From the NCBI RefSeq assembly GCF_014648055.1, contig NZ_BMQJ01000002.1:1-64000 (forward strand): 64,000 nt of DNA, read 5' to 3'. This DNA comes from Streptosporangium pseudovulgare. GTDB lineage: Bacteria; Actinomycetota; Actinomycetes; Streptosporangiales; Streptosporangiaceae. The notes below the pieces were generated by a model. That model was not told the DNA's origin. It ran no database searches and saw only the letters and a list, made by a program, of their open reading frames with translations. Made by a program: the position numbers and the translations under genes. Below, piece after piece: positions 1 to 7,301 of the stretch. Every line of letters starts with the position of its first letter. The stretch's first letter is position 1.

Positions 1-447
1 CGCCAGATCGCGCACCGGGCCCGCCGGCACGTCGATGCCCGGCGGCCTCGCGAGGTGGTCTCCCCGGGCCAGGCCCGGGCGGTGCTGGAGTCCTTCCGGC
101 GCGCGCTCGAAACCAGGGACCTGCGGGGCCTGCTCGACGTGCTCGCCCCCGAGGTCGTCCTGGTGAGCGACGGCGGCGGCGTCAAGCAGGCCGCGCCGCG
201 GCCGATCACCGGTGCCGGCAAGGTGGCCCGCATGATCGTCGGCGGCCTCGGCAGGGCCCGGATCGCGCTCACCAGCGAGTCCACCGTGGTCAACGGCAAC
301 CCGGCGCTCCTCCTGCGCGTGGACGGCGAGATCGACGGTGTCATAGCGGTCCGGGTCGAGGACGCCCGCATCACCGGCCTCTACTACGTCCGCAACCCGC
401 GGAAGCTGACCCGGATCGCATCCGAGACCCCCCTCACGCTGAAGTGA
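1..447 (+). CDS. ECF sigma factor, SigJ-type, C-terminal part (cut by window edge)
   Basis: The frame is open from base 1, and the first codons read RQIAHRARRHVDARRPR. This is the junction after region 4 in SigJ-like ECF sigma factors ('CRQ..HRAR..V'). The remaining 130 residues form a SnoaL/NTF2-like domain (ESFRRALETRDLRGLLDVLAPEVVLVSDGGG, later LYYVRNPRKL), which in this ECF group is fused behind sigma4 and thought to modulate activity. The promoter-recognition part lies outside the window. A GTG at 55 would give a free SnoaL protein, but the upstream codons match the family, so I read one truncated gene. Confidence 0.8.
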   Translation, partial: RQIAHRARRHVDARRPREVVSPGQARAVLESFRRALETRDLRGLLDVLAPEVVLVSDGGGVKQAAPRPITGAGKVARMIVGGLGRARIALTSESTVVNGNPALLLRVDGEIDGVIAVRVEDARITGLYYVRNPRKLTRIASETPLTLK

Positions 448-586
448 TCCTTCAGCCGCCGCTCCATGATCACGGCATCGCGACGGTGCGGAGCCCCGAG
501 CGAAGGCGTCCGCTCATCGGCACAAGCGCGAACCGGCCGCCCCGTCACCACGTAAATCACGCAAACGTTCTCTTCGAGGAGTAGAT

Positions 587-1705
587 ATGGCCGTTCAGGC
601 CCCGCAGGCAGCCGACGCACCGCAGTCACCCTGGCCGACGGTGGCCAGGGCGGTCGTCCTGCTCACGGCGAGCATTTCCGTGCTGCTCACCGCCTTCGCC
701 TGGCCGTCGGTGCGCTCATCGGTACACGACGTGCCGATCGCCGTCGCGGGCCCGGCCGCCGCGGCCGGGCGAGTCAGCACCGCTCTCGGCCAACGCCTGC
801 CGGGCGGCTTCGAGATCACCGAGGTCGCCGACACAGCGGCCGCCGAACGGTTGATCCGCGAACGGGAGGTGTACGGGGCGATCGACGTCAGCTCCGGCAC
901 TCCGCAGGTCATCACGGCCTCCGCCGCCAGCGCGGCGGTCGCGCAGACCCTGCAGGGCATCGCGACCGCGCTCGGTCAGGCGCAGGCGCAGGGTGCCGAC
1001 CCGGCGGTCGCCGCCCGTGACCTCGTCGCCCTGCCGGCCGACGACCCGCGCGGCGCCGGCCTGGCCGCCGGGGCCTTGCCCCTGGCCATGGGCGGCCTGC
1101 TCGCCGTACTGCTGCTGACCAGACTCGTCCGCGGCACCGCCCGCCGGGTCACCGGAGCGCTCGCCTTCGCGATCGCCGGCGGCCTGGCCGTGGCGGCGAT
1201 CCTGCAGTTCTGGCTCGGCTCGCTCAGCGGCGCTTACCTGGCCAACAGCGGCGCCATCGCCCTGACCATCGCGGCCACCTCACTGAGCATCCTCGGGCTG
1301 GAGTCACTGCTCGGGTACGTCGGCTTCGGTCTCGGCGCCGTCGCCATGATGCTCATCGGCAATCCCCTGTCGGGTGCCGCGACCGCACCCGAGATGCTGC
1401 CCGGCTGGTCCGGCGTCCTCGGCCAGCTGCTGCCGCCCGGGGCGGGCGGCCGGTTGCTGCGCTCCACCGCCTTCTTCGACGGCCACGGCGCCGCCCACTC
1501 CGTCATCGTCCTGGTCGCCTGGCTCGCGCTCGGTGTCGTGCTGTGCCTGGCCGGCGGCCTGCGCGCGCGCCGCGCCGCCACCGCCACCCCGGCCGCGGCC
1601 GGGGTGGCGGTGGCCGCGGCCGCGGCCGCAGGTGGGAACGTCGCAGGCCCGCCCACCATCCGGAACGCCGCAGGCTCGCCCACCACCCGGACGGTCAGGC
1701 GGTGA
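587..1705 (+). CDS. YhgE/Pip-like (DUF3533-type) multi-pass membrane protein
   Basis: A 372-residue membrane protein. One N-terminal hydrophobic helix (about residues 20-40) is followed by a roughly 115-residue extracytoplasmic segment. A cluster of about five helices (about 165-325) comes next, then a Pro/Ala-rich tail. This one-plus-many topology with a large outside loop resembles the DUF3533/YhgE-Pip relatives of ABC-2 permeases; no ATPase is adjacent. ATG at 587 follows GAGGAG with good spacing. The last 20 codons contain a short repeat (NVAGPPTIR / NAAGSPTTR). The 3' end overlaps the convergent ligase gene by 11 bp. Transported substrate unknown. Confidence 0.6.
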   Translation: MAVQAPQAADAPQSPWPTVARAVVLLTASISVLLTAFAWPSVRSSVHDVPIAVAGPAAAAGRVSTALGQRLPGGFEITEVADTAAAERLIREREVYGAIDVSSGTPQVITASAASAAVAQTLQGIATALGQAQAQGADPAVAARDLVALPADDPRGAGLAAGALPLAMGGLLAVLLLTRLVRGTARRVTGALAFAIAGGLAVAAILQFWLGSLSGAYLANSGAIALTIAATSLSILGLESLLGYVGFGLGAVAMMLIGNPLSGAATAPEMLPGWSGVLGQLLPPGAGGRLLRSTAFFDGHGAAHSVIVLVAWLALGVVLCLAGGLRARRAATATPAAAGVAVAAAAAAGGNVAGPPTIRNAAGSPTTRTVRR

Positions 1706-2831
1706 AGTGCCCGACGAGGTGGTCCACCACGTCGGACGGCAGGCCGCGGCGGGCGTGGACGGCCCGCTGTCGGGCCGCCCCGGTGCCCTCCCCGCCCAGC
1801 CGGGCCAGCCGCTCGGTCACCATGTCCAGGTCGCCGGTCAGCTCCAGCGCGGGCCGGATGTGGCGCAGCAACGCGCCGACCCGGTCGGCGGCGGGGTGCC
1901 GCTCGCCGGTGAGCGGATCGATGCCGTGGCCGTCCATGCCGTCGCGGGCCGCCTGCCAGTAGGCGGCGCGCAGCAGCGCCTCCGGCGGGCGCGGTCCGGG
2001 GTCCCCGTCGCCGATCCGCTCCAGCGCCGTCACCACCAGGCCCCTGACCACGGCGGCGAGCAGCGCCGACTCCCCGGCGGTGGCGGGCACGTCGGCCACC
2101 CGCACCTCCAGGGTGGGCAGCCGCGCCGAGGGCCGGACGTCCCAGAAGATCGTGCCGGGGTCCACCAGCACCCCGGCGTCCGTCAGGGTGGCGACGAGCC
2201 GGTCGAACTCCTCCGGTTCGGCGAAGTACGGCGGCGGCCCGGCGACCGGCCACTTGTTCCAGCACAGCACCCGCCAGGCGGCGTAACCGGTGTCGCGGCC
2301 GGCCCACAGCGGGGAGTTGGCCGTCATCGCGATCAGCACCGGCAGCCACGGCCGCAGGTGGTTGCCCGCCAGCACCGCCCGCGCCCGGTCAGGCAGGTGG
2401 ACGTGGACGTGCCCGGCGCAGATGCTCTGCTCGTCGTGCAGCGTCCGGTAGGCGGCGATGCCGAGGTCGTAACGCGAGTCGTCGACGATCGGCGGCGGGA
2501 CGACGTCGCCCAGCACGGGCGTTCCCGAGGCGACCACCGCCAGCCCCTCGCGGGCCGCCGCCGAGGCCATGGCCGCCCGCATCTCGCGCAACCGCTCCGC
2601 CAGGCCGGCGGAGTCGGCGCAGGGCGGTGTCTTGGCCTCCACCTGGAACCGGATGATCTCGGTGCTCGCGCGGTCCCCCAGGACGGCGGCGGCGCGCTTG
2701 GCCACCTCCGCGGCCCGGGGCGTCACGGCCCGCGTCACCGGATCGACGACGAAGTACTCCTCCTCCACCCCCATCAGGGGGCGGACGGGGTCGAAGGGCA
2801 CGGGGGGCGGGGTCTGCGCGGTCGCCGTCAT
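1695..2831 (-). CDS. Carboxylate-amine ligase, YbdK / glutamate-cysteine ligase type 2 family
   Basis: A protein of 378 residues, normal for the GCS2/YbdK family, which makes an ATP-dependent amide bond between a carboxylate (classically glutamate) and an amine. Visible family marks are GVEEEYFVVDP (21-31), GHVHVHLPD (140-148, metal/nucleotide-binding histidines) and PTLEVRVADV. I start at the ATG at 2831, which has GGAGCGAGAG just upstream; a longer frame lacks family similarity. It is the last gene of the long minus-strand run that begins at the 25-residue peptide at 11376, but a repeat-bearing 222 bp gap separates it from DUF6176. Membership in that locus is possible but unproven, and the true substrate is unknown. 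Confidence 0.8.
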   Translation of the reverse strand: MTATAQTPPPVPFDPVRPLMGVEEEYFVVDPVTRAVTPRAAEVAKRAAAVLGDRASTEIIRFQVEAKTPPCADSAGLAERLREMRAAMASAAAREGLAVVASGTPVLGDVVPPPIVDDSRYDLGIAAYRTLHDEQSICAGHVHVHLPDRARAVLAGNHLRPWLPVLIAMTANSPLWAGRDTGYAAWRVLCWNKWPVAGPPPYFAEPEEFDRLVATLTDAGVLVDPGTIFWDVRPSARLPTLEVRVADVPATAGESALLAAVVRGLVVTALERIGDGDPGPRPPEALLRAAYWQAARDGMDGHGIDPLTGERHPAADRVGALLRHIRPALELTGDLDMVTERLARLGGEGTGAARQRAVHARRGLPSDVVDHLVGHFTA

Positions 2832-2952
2832 CTCTCGCTCCAGGCCGGGGGTGTGCGGGCGGCGGTGCCACGGTATCGGCCCGGCCCCGGCGCGGCGGCA
2901 CAATCGGGCGGCACGTCCCCGGCTCCGGCGGGTTCTGGGGGTTCCCGGGGGT

Positions 2953-3071
2953 TTTCAGGGGGTTCCGGTGGCTGCCGGCGGCCGGGGCCGGAAACCGGGC
3001 GGCGCGTCCTCGGACCCGATGGGCGCCGGGGTCGCCGGGGTCGCCGGGGAGTTTCAGGGGGTTCCGGTGGC
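2953..3071. repeat. 20-bp direct repeat, two copies 99 bp apart
   Basis: The 20-mer tttcagggggttccggtggc occurs at 2953-2972 and again at 3052-3071. The second copy supplies the stop codon and last codon of the DUF6176 gene. Between the copies is GGGGTCGCC-rich sequence. This looks like a small local duplication in an intergenic region. Confidence 0.7.
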
Positions 3072-3473
3072 CGTGCCCGCCGCCGGCGGCAGGGAGCCGG
3101 GCCGGGCGGCGGACGGCTCCGCGGACGGGCCGGTCGACAGGCCGGCGGGCGGCTCCGCGGGCACGTCGAGGAGCACCTCGTGTTCGGCCACCCCCATGAA
3201 CGCCGCCGACAGCACTGCCCGGTGGTCGGCGTCGACGGGGTGGGCCGAGTCCCGGAAGGCGGCGATCGACCGTGCCGGGTCCTCCTCCTCCATGACGTAG
3301 ACCATGAGCGGCCCGTCGGAGGTGGGGACCAGCAGGACGGTCTCGTGCCGCACGCCCTCGTCGGCGAAGGTCGCCAGGAGCTCGCCCCTGCGGGGGCCGG
3401 ACAGCTCGGCGAACCACGCGCGCAGCCGGTCCACCTGCTCCGGCCGTACCTTGCTGACGCTCACTCGCAGCAT
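3054..3473 (-). CDS. DUF6176 family protein
   Basis: A 139-residue soluble protein starting at the ATG at 3473, behind AGAGGTGG. The first 105 residues are a compact alpha/beta domain: SKVRPEQVDRLRAWFAEL, then HETVLLVP and LMVYVMEEEDP, then a helix ending LSAAFMG. This matches what I recall of DUF6176, a small ferredoxin-fold-like family of unknown function. The last 30 residues are Pro/Ala/Gly-rich and end inside a 20-bp intergenic repeat, so the tail may be recent. An open frame extends upstream through a GATGGC repeat tract but is not protein-like. Confidence 0.6.
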   Translation of the reverse strand: MLRVSVSKVRPEQVDRLRAWFAELSGPRRGELLATFADEGVRHETVLLVPTSDGPLMVYVMEEEDPARSIAAFRDSAHPVDADHRAVLSAAFMGVAEHEVLLDVPAEPPAGLSTGPSAEPSAARPGSLPPAAGTATGTP

Positions 3474-3574
3474 CGTCCACCACCTCTTCCGTCGTGTCCG
3501 GTTCTTTCCGTTCCCCCGGCCCCGCCCCCTGTCCCCCCGCCCGTCCCCGTCCGTCTCCGGCCGCCAGATGGCCG

Positions 3575-3626
3575 CCGATGGCCTCCGGTGAGCGCCGATG
3601 GCCTCCGATGGGCGCCGATGGGCGCC
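3575..3626. repeat. Short GATGG(C/G)-CGCC tandem tract
   Basis: A degenerate 9-18 bp tandem array between DUF6176 and the hydrolase gene: gatggccgcc, gatggcctccg, gatggcctccg, gatgggcgcc, gatgggcgcc. No gene function visible; probably polymorphic. Confidence 0.55.
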
Positions 3627-3630
3627 GCGC

Positions 3631-5148
3631 TCAGCCGAGCCTGTCCAGCCAGGCGAAGAACCGGGGGAAGACCTTCCTGGCGGCATGGTCGGTGAGCATC
3701 CCGTGGCCCTCGCCCTCGATGCCGACCCATTCCGACCCGGCCGGCAGTTCGCCCAGGTGGGCGCGGACCGCGCCGGCGGGGATGCGCGGATCCTCCTCCC
3801 CGTGCGCGACGAAGTGCGGCGCGGCGGCGGGCGCCGCGTCCGGCGCGAGGCGGTCGCCGGCCGTGCGCAGGAAGGCCCGCACCCCGTCGTGGCCGGAGTC
3901 GCCGAGGTCGGTGAACCGCAGGAACCCGCCGAGCAGGAAGACCCCGCGCACCCGGGGGGACAGGCGCGCGACCCGGGCCGCGAGGTAACCCCCGTAACTC
4001 ATCCCACCGGCCACGACCGGCCCGGTCGCGACCTGGCGCAGTACGGCGAGCACGTCGTCGGCGTCGTCCACTCCGTAGCGGCCGGGCGGCGGCGGGCGCA
4101 GCGCCGGGTCCAGCACGTTGCTCCCCCGCACGTTCGGCTGGACGACGCGCCAGCCGGCCAGCGCCAGCGACTCGGCGAAGGGCGACCAGGTCCCCAGGTT
4201 CACCCCGTTCGGGCCGCCGTGCAGCAGCAGCACCGTGCCGCGCGCCGTACCGGGCGGGTCGCGCAGCAGGCACGGCAGCGGGCAGCACGGCCCCTGCAGC
4301 ACGGTGTGGCGTGCGGGCGGGGGCGCCTGGCCGCGGGGCGGGTCGGGCCGCAGCCGCAGCCCTCCCGCGGCGAGCTCGGCGCTCTCCCCCGCCCACAGCC
4401 GCCGGGGCTGCCCGGCCGACGTCCAGCTCAGGCCGGCGACCCCGTCGCCGGCCAGCACGTCGCCCACCACGGCCGCGCCGGGCCCGGTCAGGCGGCGCCG
4501 TGCCCCGGTGCGGGTGTGCCAGGCGTAGGCCGCCCGGCCCGGCCACGTCTCCGCGACCACGACGACCTCCTCCGGTGACAGCCACGGCCCGACGGAGGTC
4601 ACCGGGCCGTCCCAGTGCGAGACGCCGCCGCCGTCCACGCACACCACGCGCCTGGCCGGTCCCCGGCGCAGCAGCACGGCGATCCTGTCGCGGCGCGGCG
4701 AGTCCGGCACGACCGCCTCGACCACGGCGCGCGGCGGCAGCAGCACCTCGCCGAGGACCGGGTGGACCACCCTCCCGCCGCGGCCCGCCGGGCCGGGAGC
4801 CGGCGCCGGCTCCCGGCCCGCGACCGGAACCGGAACAGGAACCGGGAGCGGGACCGTCTCCTCGCCGAACCGTTCGGCGGCCAGGTCGCGTGACGCGTCG
4901 GCCGTCAGCCGCTCCCCGTCCCACCGGGGGCGGCGGTGCCACCGCGGCCCGGTGGTGAGCGGCGTCCACCGCCCGCCGGTGAGCAGCGCCAGATGGCGGC
5001 CGGACCAGGCGTCGGCGCTCACCACCGGCCCGGCCGGGGTGAGCGCGAACGCCGGGCCGTCGCCGTCGAGCTGGGAGCGGCGGAACGGGTCCGGCAGCGA
5101 CGCGGTGATCCGCTCCGTCCGCTCCGGCAGCGGGATGACGTCCGGCAT
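3631..5148 (-). CDS. S9-like alpha/beta hydrolase (prolyl oligopeptidase superfamily)
   Basis: A 505-residue protein: a beta-rich N-terminal half (about 1-290), then an alpha/beta hydrolase domain. The catalytic set is visible: oxyanion strand LLLHGGPNG (308-315), nucleophile Ser384 in GGMSYGGYL, Asp453 in HGEEDPRIP and His482 in GEGHG. This is the layout of S9 acylaminoacyl/dipeptidyl peptidases, although the propeller half is short and divergent. It starts at the ATG at 5148 after AGGAGG. It sits downstream of the YcaO-JmjC peptide locus, so a peptide-trimming role can be imagined, but that is inference. An esterase is equally possible. Confidence 0.7.
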   Translation of the reverse strand: MPDVIPLPERTERITASLPDPFRRSQLDGDGPAFALTPAGPVVSADAWSGRHLALLTGGRWTPLTTGPRWHRRPRWDGERLTADASRDLAAERFGEETVPLPVPVPVPVAGREPAPAPGPAGRGGRVVHPVLGEVLLPPRAVVEAVVPDSPRRDRIAVLLRRGPARRVVCVDGGGVSHWDGPVTSVGPWLSPEEVVVVAETWPGRAAYAWHTRTGARRRLTGPGAAVVGDVLAGDGVAGLSWTSAGQPRRLWAGESAELAAGGLRLRPDPPRGQAPPPARHTVLQGPCCPLPCLLRDPPGTARGTVLLLHGGPNGVNLGTWSPFAESLALAGWRVVQPNVRGSNVLDPALRPPPPGRYGVDDADDVLAVLRQVATGPVVAGGMSYGGYLAARVARLSPRVRGVFLLGGFLRFTDLGDSGHDGVRAFLRTAGDRLAPDAAPAAAPHFVAHGEEDPRIPAGAVRAHLGELPAGSEWVGIEGEGHGMLTDHAARKVFPRFFAWLDRLG

Positions 5149-5213
5149 CGTGCCTCCTGTCCATGGCCGTCAGGGTCGTCGAGATCGCCGGGGTCGCCGG
5201 GGGGTGCGCTCCG

Positions 5214-5921
5214 TCAGGACGGCGCGTACCGCTTGGCCCGCAGGACGGCGGGGACGACGCGTTCGCCGATCACCAGGTTCACCCGATCGCCGGGCCGGTG
5301 GTTCTCGACCCACACGTCCAGGTCGTCGAGGCTGTCGAAGAGGAAGTCGTCGGCGGCGCGGATGACGTCGCCGGGGCGCACCCCGGCGACGTCGGCGGGC
5401 GCGCCGAGCGCCACGTCCTGCACCAGCATGCCCTCGCCGGCGACGGCCCCGACGGGGATGACCCCCAGCTCGGTGCGGTGCATGGTGTGGTAGTTGTGCG
5501 GGGTCTCGTCGAGGTAGTCGCCGAGCAGGTCCAGGAAGTGGTCCCAGTGGTGCAGGAACCCGTCGCGCTCGAACCTGCCGTTGCCCTCCTCGGGGAAGCC
5601 GTCCTGCCGGAGCGTCAGACGGGTACGGCCGGCGTCGTCGTCGGCCAGCTCGAAGACCATGGTCACCTCAGCGTCGCAGGCGATCAGGCCGACGGTCAGC
5701 TCCAGCCGGCGGTGCGTCTCCAGGGCGCCGATCCGCCCGGTGTAGGCGGTCGGCCTGCGGGCGCCCGCGTCGTAGAGCCAGCAGAAGGCGGCGCCCGGCC
5801 GTTCCGGCATGACGCTGGCGACCACGCCGAGCCAGTGCTCGGCGGCGGCGGGGTCGAAGATGGCCCGCCAGACCTTCTCGCGGGGGTGGTTCAGGACGCG
5901 TTCGAAGCTGTTGCCCACCAT
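5214..5921 (-). CDS. SRPBCC (AHSA1-like) domain fused to a PDZ domain
   Basis: A protein of 235 residues. Residues 1-135 are an SRPBCC/AHSA1 helix-grip domain (FERVLNHPREKVWRAIFDP at the start, later LTLRQDGFPEEGN and WDHFLDLLGDYL). Residues 145-230 look like a PDZ domain: LGVIPV, then DVALGAPADVAGVRPGDVI, then DDLDVWVENHRPGDRVNLVI. PDZ domains bind C-terminal peptide tails, and SRPBCC domains bind hydrophobic ligands. I do not recall this pairing as common. It starts at the ATG at 5921 behind AAGGAG. It lies 90 bp downstream of the MFS gene of the YcaO locus, same strand, so it may belong to that locus. Confidence 0.7.
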   Translation of the reverse strand: MVGNSFERVLNHPREKVWRAIFDPAAAEHWLGVVASVMPERPGAAFCWLYDAGARRPTAYTGRIGALETHRRLELTVGLIACDAEVTMVFELADDDAGRTRLTLRQDGFPEEGNGRFERDGFLHHWDHFLDLLGDYLDETPHNYHTMHRTELGVIPVGAVAGEGMLVQDVALGAPADVAGVRPGDVIRAADDFLFDSLDDLDVWVENHRPGDRVNLVIGERVVPAVLRAKRYAPS

Positions 5922-5955
5922 TGACTGCTCCTTGTCGGTTGCGCGGCGGTTGCGT

Positions 5956-6015
5956 GGGTCGGTGCGGCGGTGCTCATGCCGGTGCTCGTGTCCGGGTCGG
6001 TGCGGCGGTGCTCAT
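5956..6015. repeat. 22-bp direct repeat, 38-bp period
   Basis: The 22-mer beginning gggtcggtgcggcggtgctc occurs at 5956-5977 and 5994-6015. It fills the gap between the MFS gene and the SRPBCC-PDZ gene, and the second copy covers the MFS stop codon. Confidence 0.6.
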
Positions 6016-7301
6016 CCCCGGCCGGCGGCCGGTTCTCCGACCAGCTCGGCGACGCGGGATCGGGTGATCGTGGCGGCGGCGAACACGGCGAGCGCCAGCA
6101 TGATCGCTCCCGCGACGACGAACGACGCGCGCAGGCCGGCGGCCGAGGCGAGGAGGCCCCCCAGCAGCGCGCCGAAGGGCATCCCCCCGTAGGTGACCAG
6201 CCGGTGGGCGCCGGTGACCCGGCCGAGGAGGTGGTCGGGTGTGCCGGACTGCCGCAGCGACATCTGGTTGACGTTCCAGATCGCGGCGGCGAACCCGGCC
6301 AGGACCTCCGCGGCGCCCGCGGTCCACGCGTCCGGGGCGACCGCGGTGGCCAGGCACGCGGCGCCCGCCACGACCAGGGCGAGGCGGAGGCTGACCGCCG
6401 TGCCGAACCACGCGTTGAGCCGGCCGGCCTGCGCGGCGCCGAAGAGGCTGCCGAACGACCCCACGGCCAGCAGCAGGCTGAACCCGAAGGCCCCCAGGCC
6501 GAGCTCCTGCTGGGCGAACAGCACGAAGATCGCGGTCTGCGCCAGGCAGGCGACGTTGAACAGGCCCGCCACGGCGGTGATCGACCGCAGCACCGGCTGC
6601 CGCCACAGCCAGGAGCAGCCCTCGGCGACGGCCCGCCACAGTCCCGTCTCGCCGTAGGCGTTGCGGGAGACGTGGTAGTCGCCGCGCATCCTGCGCAGCA
6701 GCGCGGCACTGAGCAGGAACGACAGCGCGTCGCCGACGAACGGCAGCGCCCGGGAGAAGCCGAACAGCAGCCCGCCGAGGGGAGGCCCGGCGAACGACTC
6801 GACGGTGGTCCTGGTCCCCACCAGCCAGGAGTTGGCCCGCCGGATGCGGTCGGGGTCGCCGGAGACCACCTTGGGCAGCACGGCGGTGTTGCTGCTGTCG
6901 AAGACGGTGTCGGCGACCGCGATGAGGAAGCCGACGGCCATCAGCAGCCCGATGCTCGCGAAGCCCGCCGCGACGGCCACCGCCAGCACGCCGGTGAGGG
7001 CGGCCCGCACCAGGTCCGCCAGCCACATGGCGCGCTTACGGTCCCACCTGTCGGCCATCGCCCCGGCCGGCAGGGCGAACAGCAGCCAGGGCAGCCTCCC
7101 GACGACCACCACGGAGGCGACCACCACCGGGTCGGTGGAGAGCGTGGCGGCCAGCAGCGGCAGCGCCGCCGAGGAGATGCCGTTGCCCAGCAGCGACACC
7201 GCCGAGGCGCCCCACAGCATGGGGAAGTCCGGCGCCAGGGACAGCGCGCCGGGCCGCCGGGTGGGTCGCGGCGCCCCGGTTCCGGGGATCGTGTCCGTCA
7301 T
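6012..7301 (-). CDS. MFS exporter (EntS/MFS_3-like) of the YcaO-JmjC locus
   Basis: A 429-residue major facilitator with about 12 hydrophobic helices. The loop 2-3 motif AGAMADRWDRKRAM fits the G-x-x-x-D-R family signature, and PDHLLGRVTGAHRL between helices 9 and 10 is typical of the enterobactin-exporter-like MFS_3 group. ATG at 7301 overlaps the JmjC stop by 4 bp (ATGA) and has GAGGAGG upstream, so it is translated with the peptide-modifying genes. The likely role is export of the modified peptide and self-protection. A second MFS in this window (20735-21937), also next to a YcaO gene, is of the same general type. Confidence 0.85.
   Translation of the reverse strand: MTDTIPGTGAPRPTRRPGALSLAPDFPMLWGASAVSLLGNGISSAALPLLAATLSTDPVVVASVVVVGRLPWLLFALPAGAMADRWDRKRAMWLADLVRAALTGVLAVAVAAGFASIGLLMAVGFLIAVADTVFDSSNTAVLPKVVSGDPDRIRRANSWLVGTRTTVESFAGPPLGGLLFGFSRALPFVGDALSFLLSAALLRRMRGDYHVSRNAYGETGLWRAVAEGCSWLWRQPVLRSITAVAGLFNVACLAQTAIFVLFAQQELGLGAFGFSLLLAVGSFGSLFGAAQAGRLNAWFGTAVSLRLALVVAGAACLATAVAPDAWTAGAAEVLAGFAAAIWNVNQMSLRQSGTPDHLLGRVTGAHRLVTYGGMPFGALLGGLLASAAGLRASFVVAGAIMLALAVFAAATITRSRVAELVGEPAAGRG

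Noticed and set aside
1374..3695. Long plus-strand open frame covering the YbdK ligase and DUF6176
   Set aside because: Composition is Arg/Gly/Pro-rich shadow of minus-strand codons; no motif, and the minus-strand genes have good ribosome binding sites.
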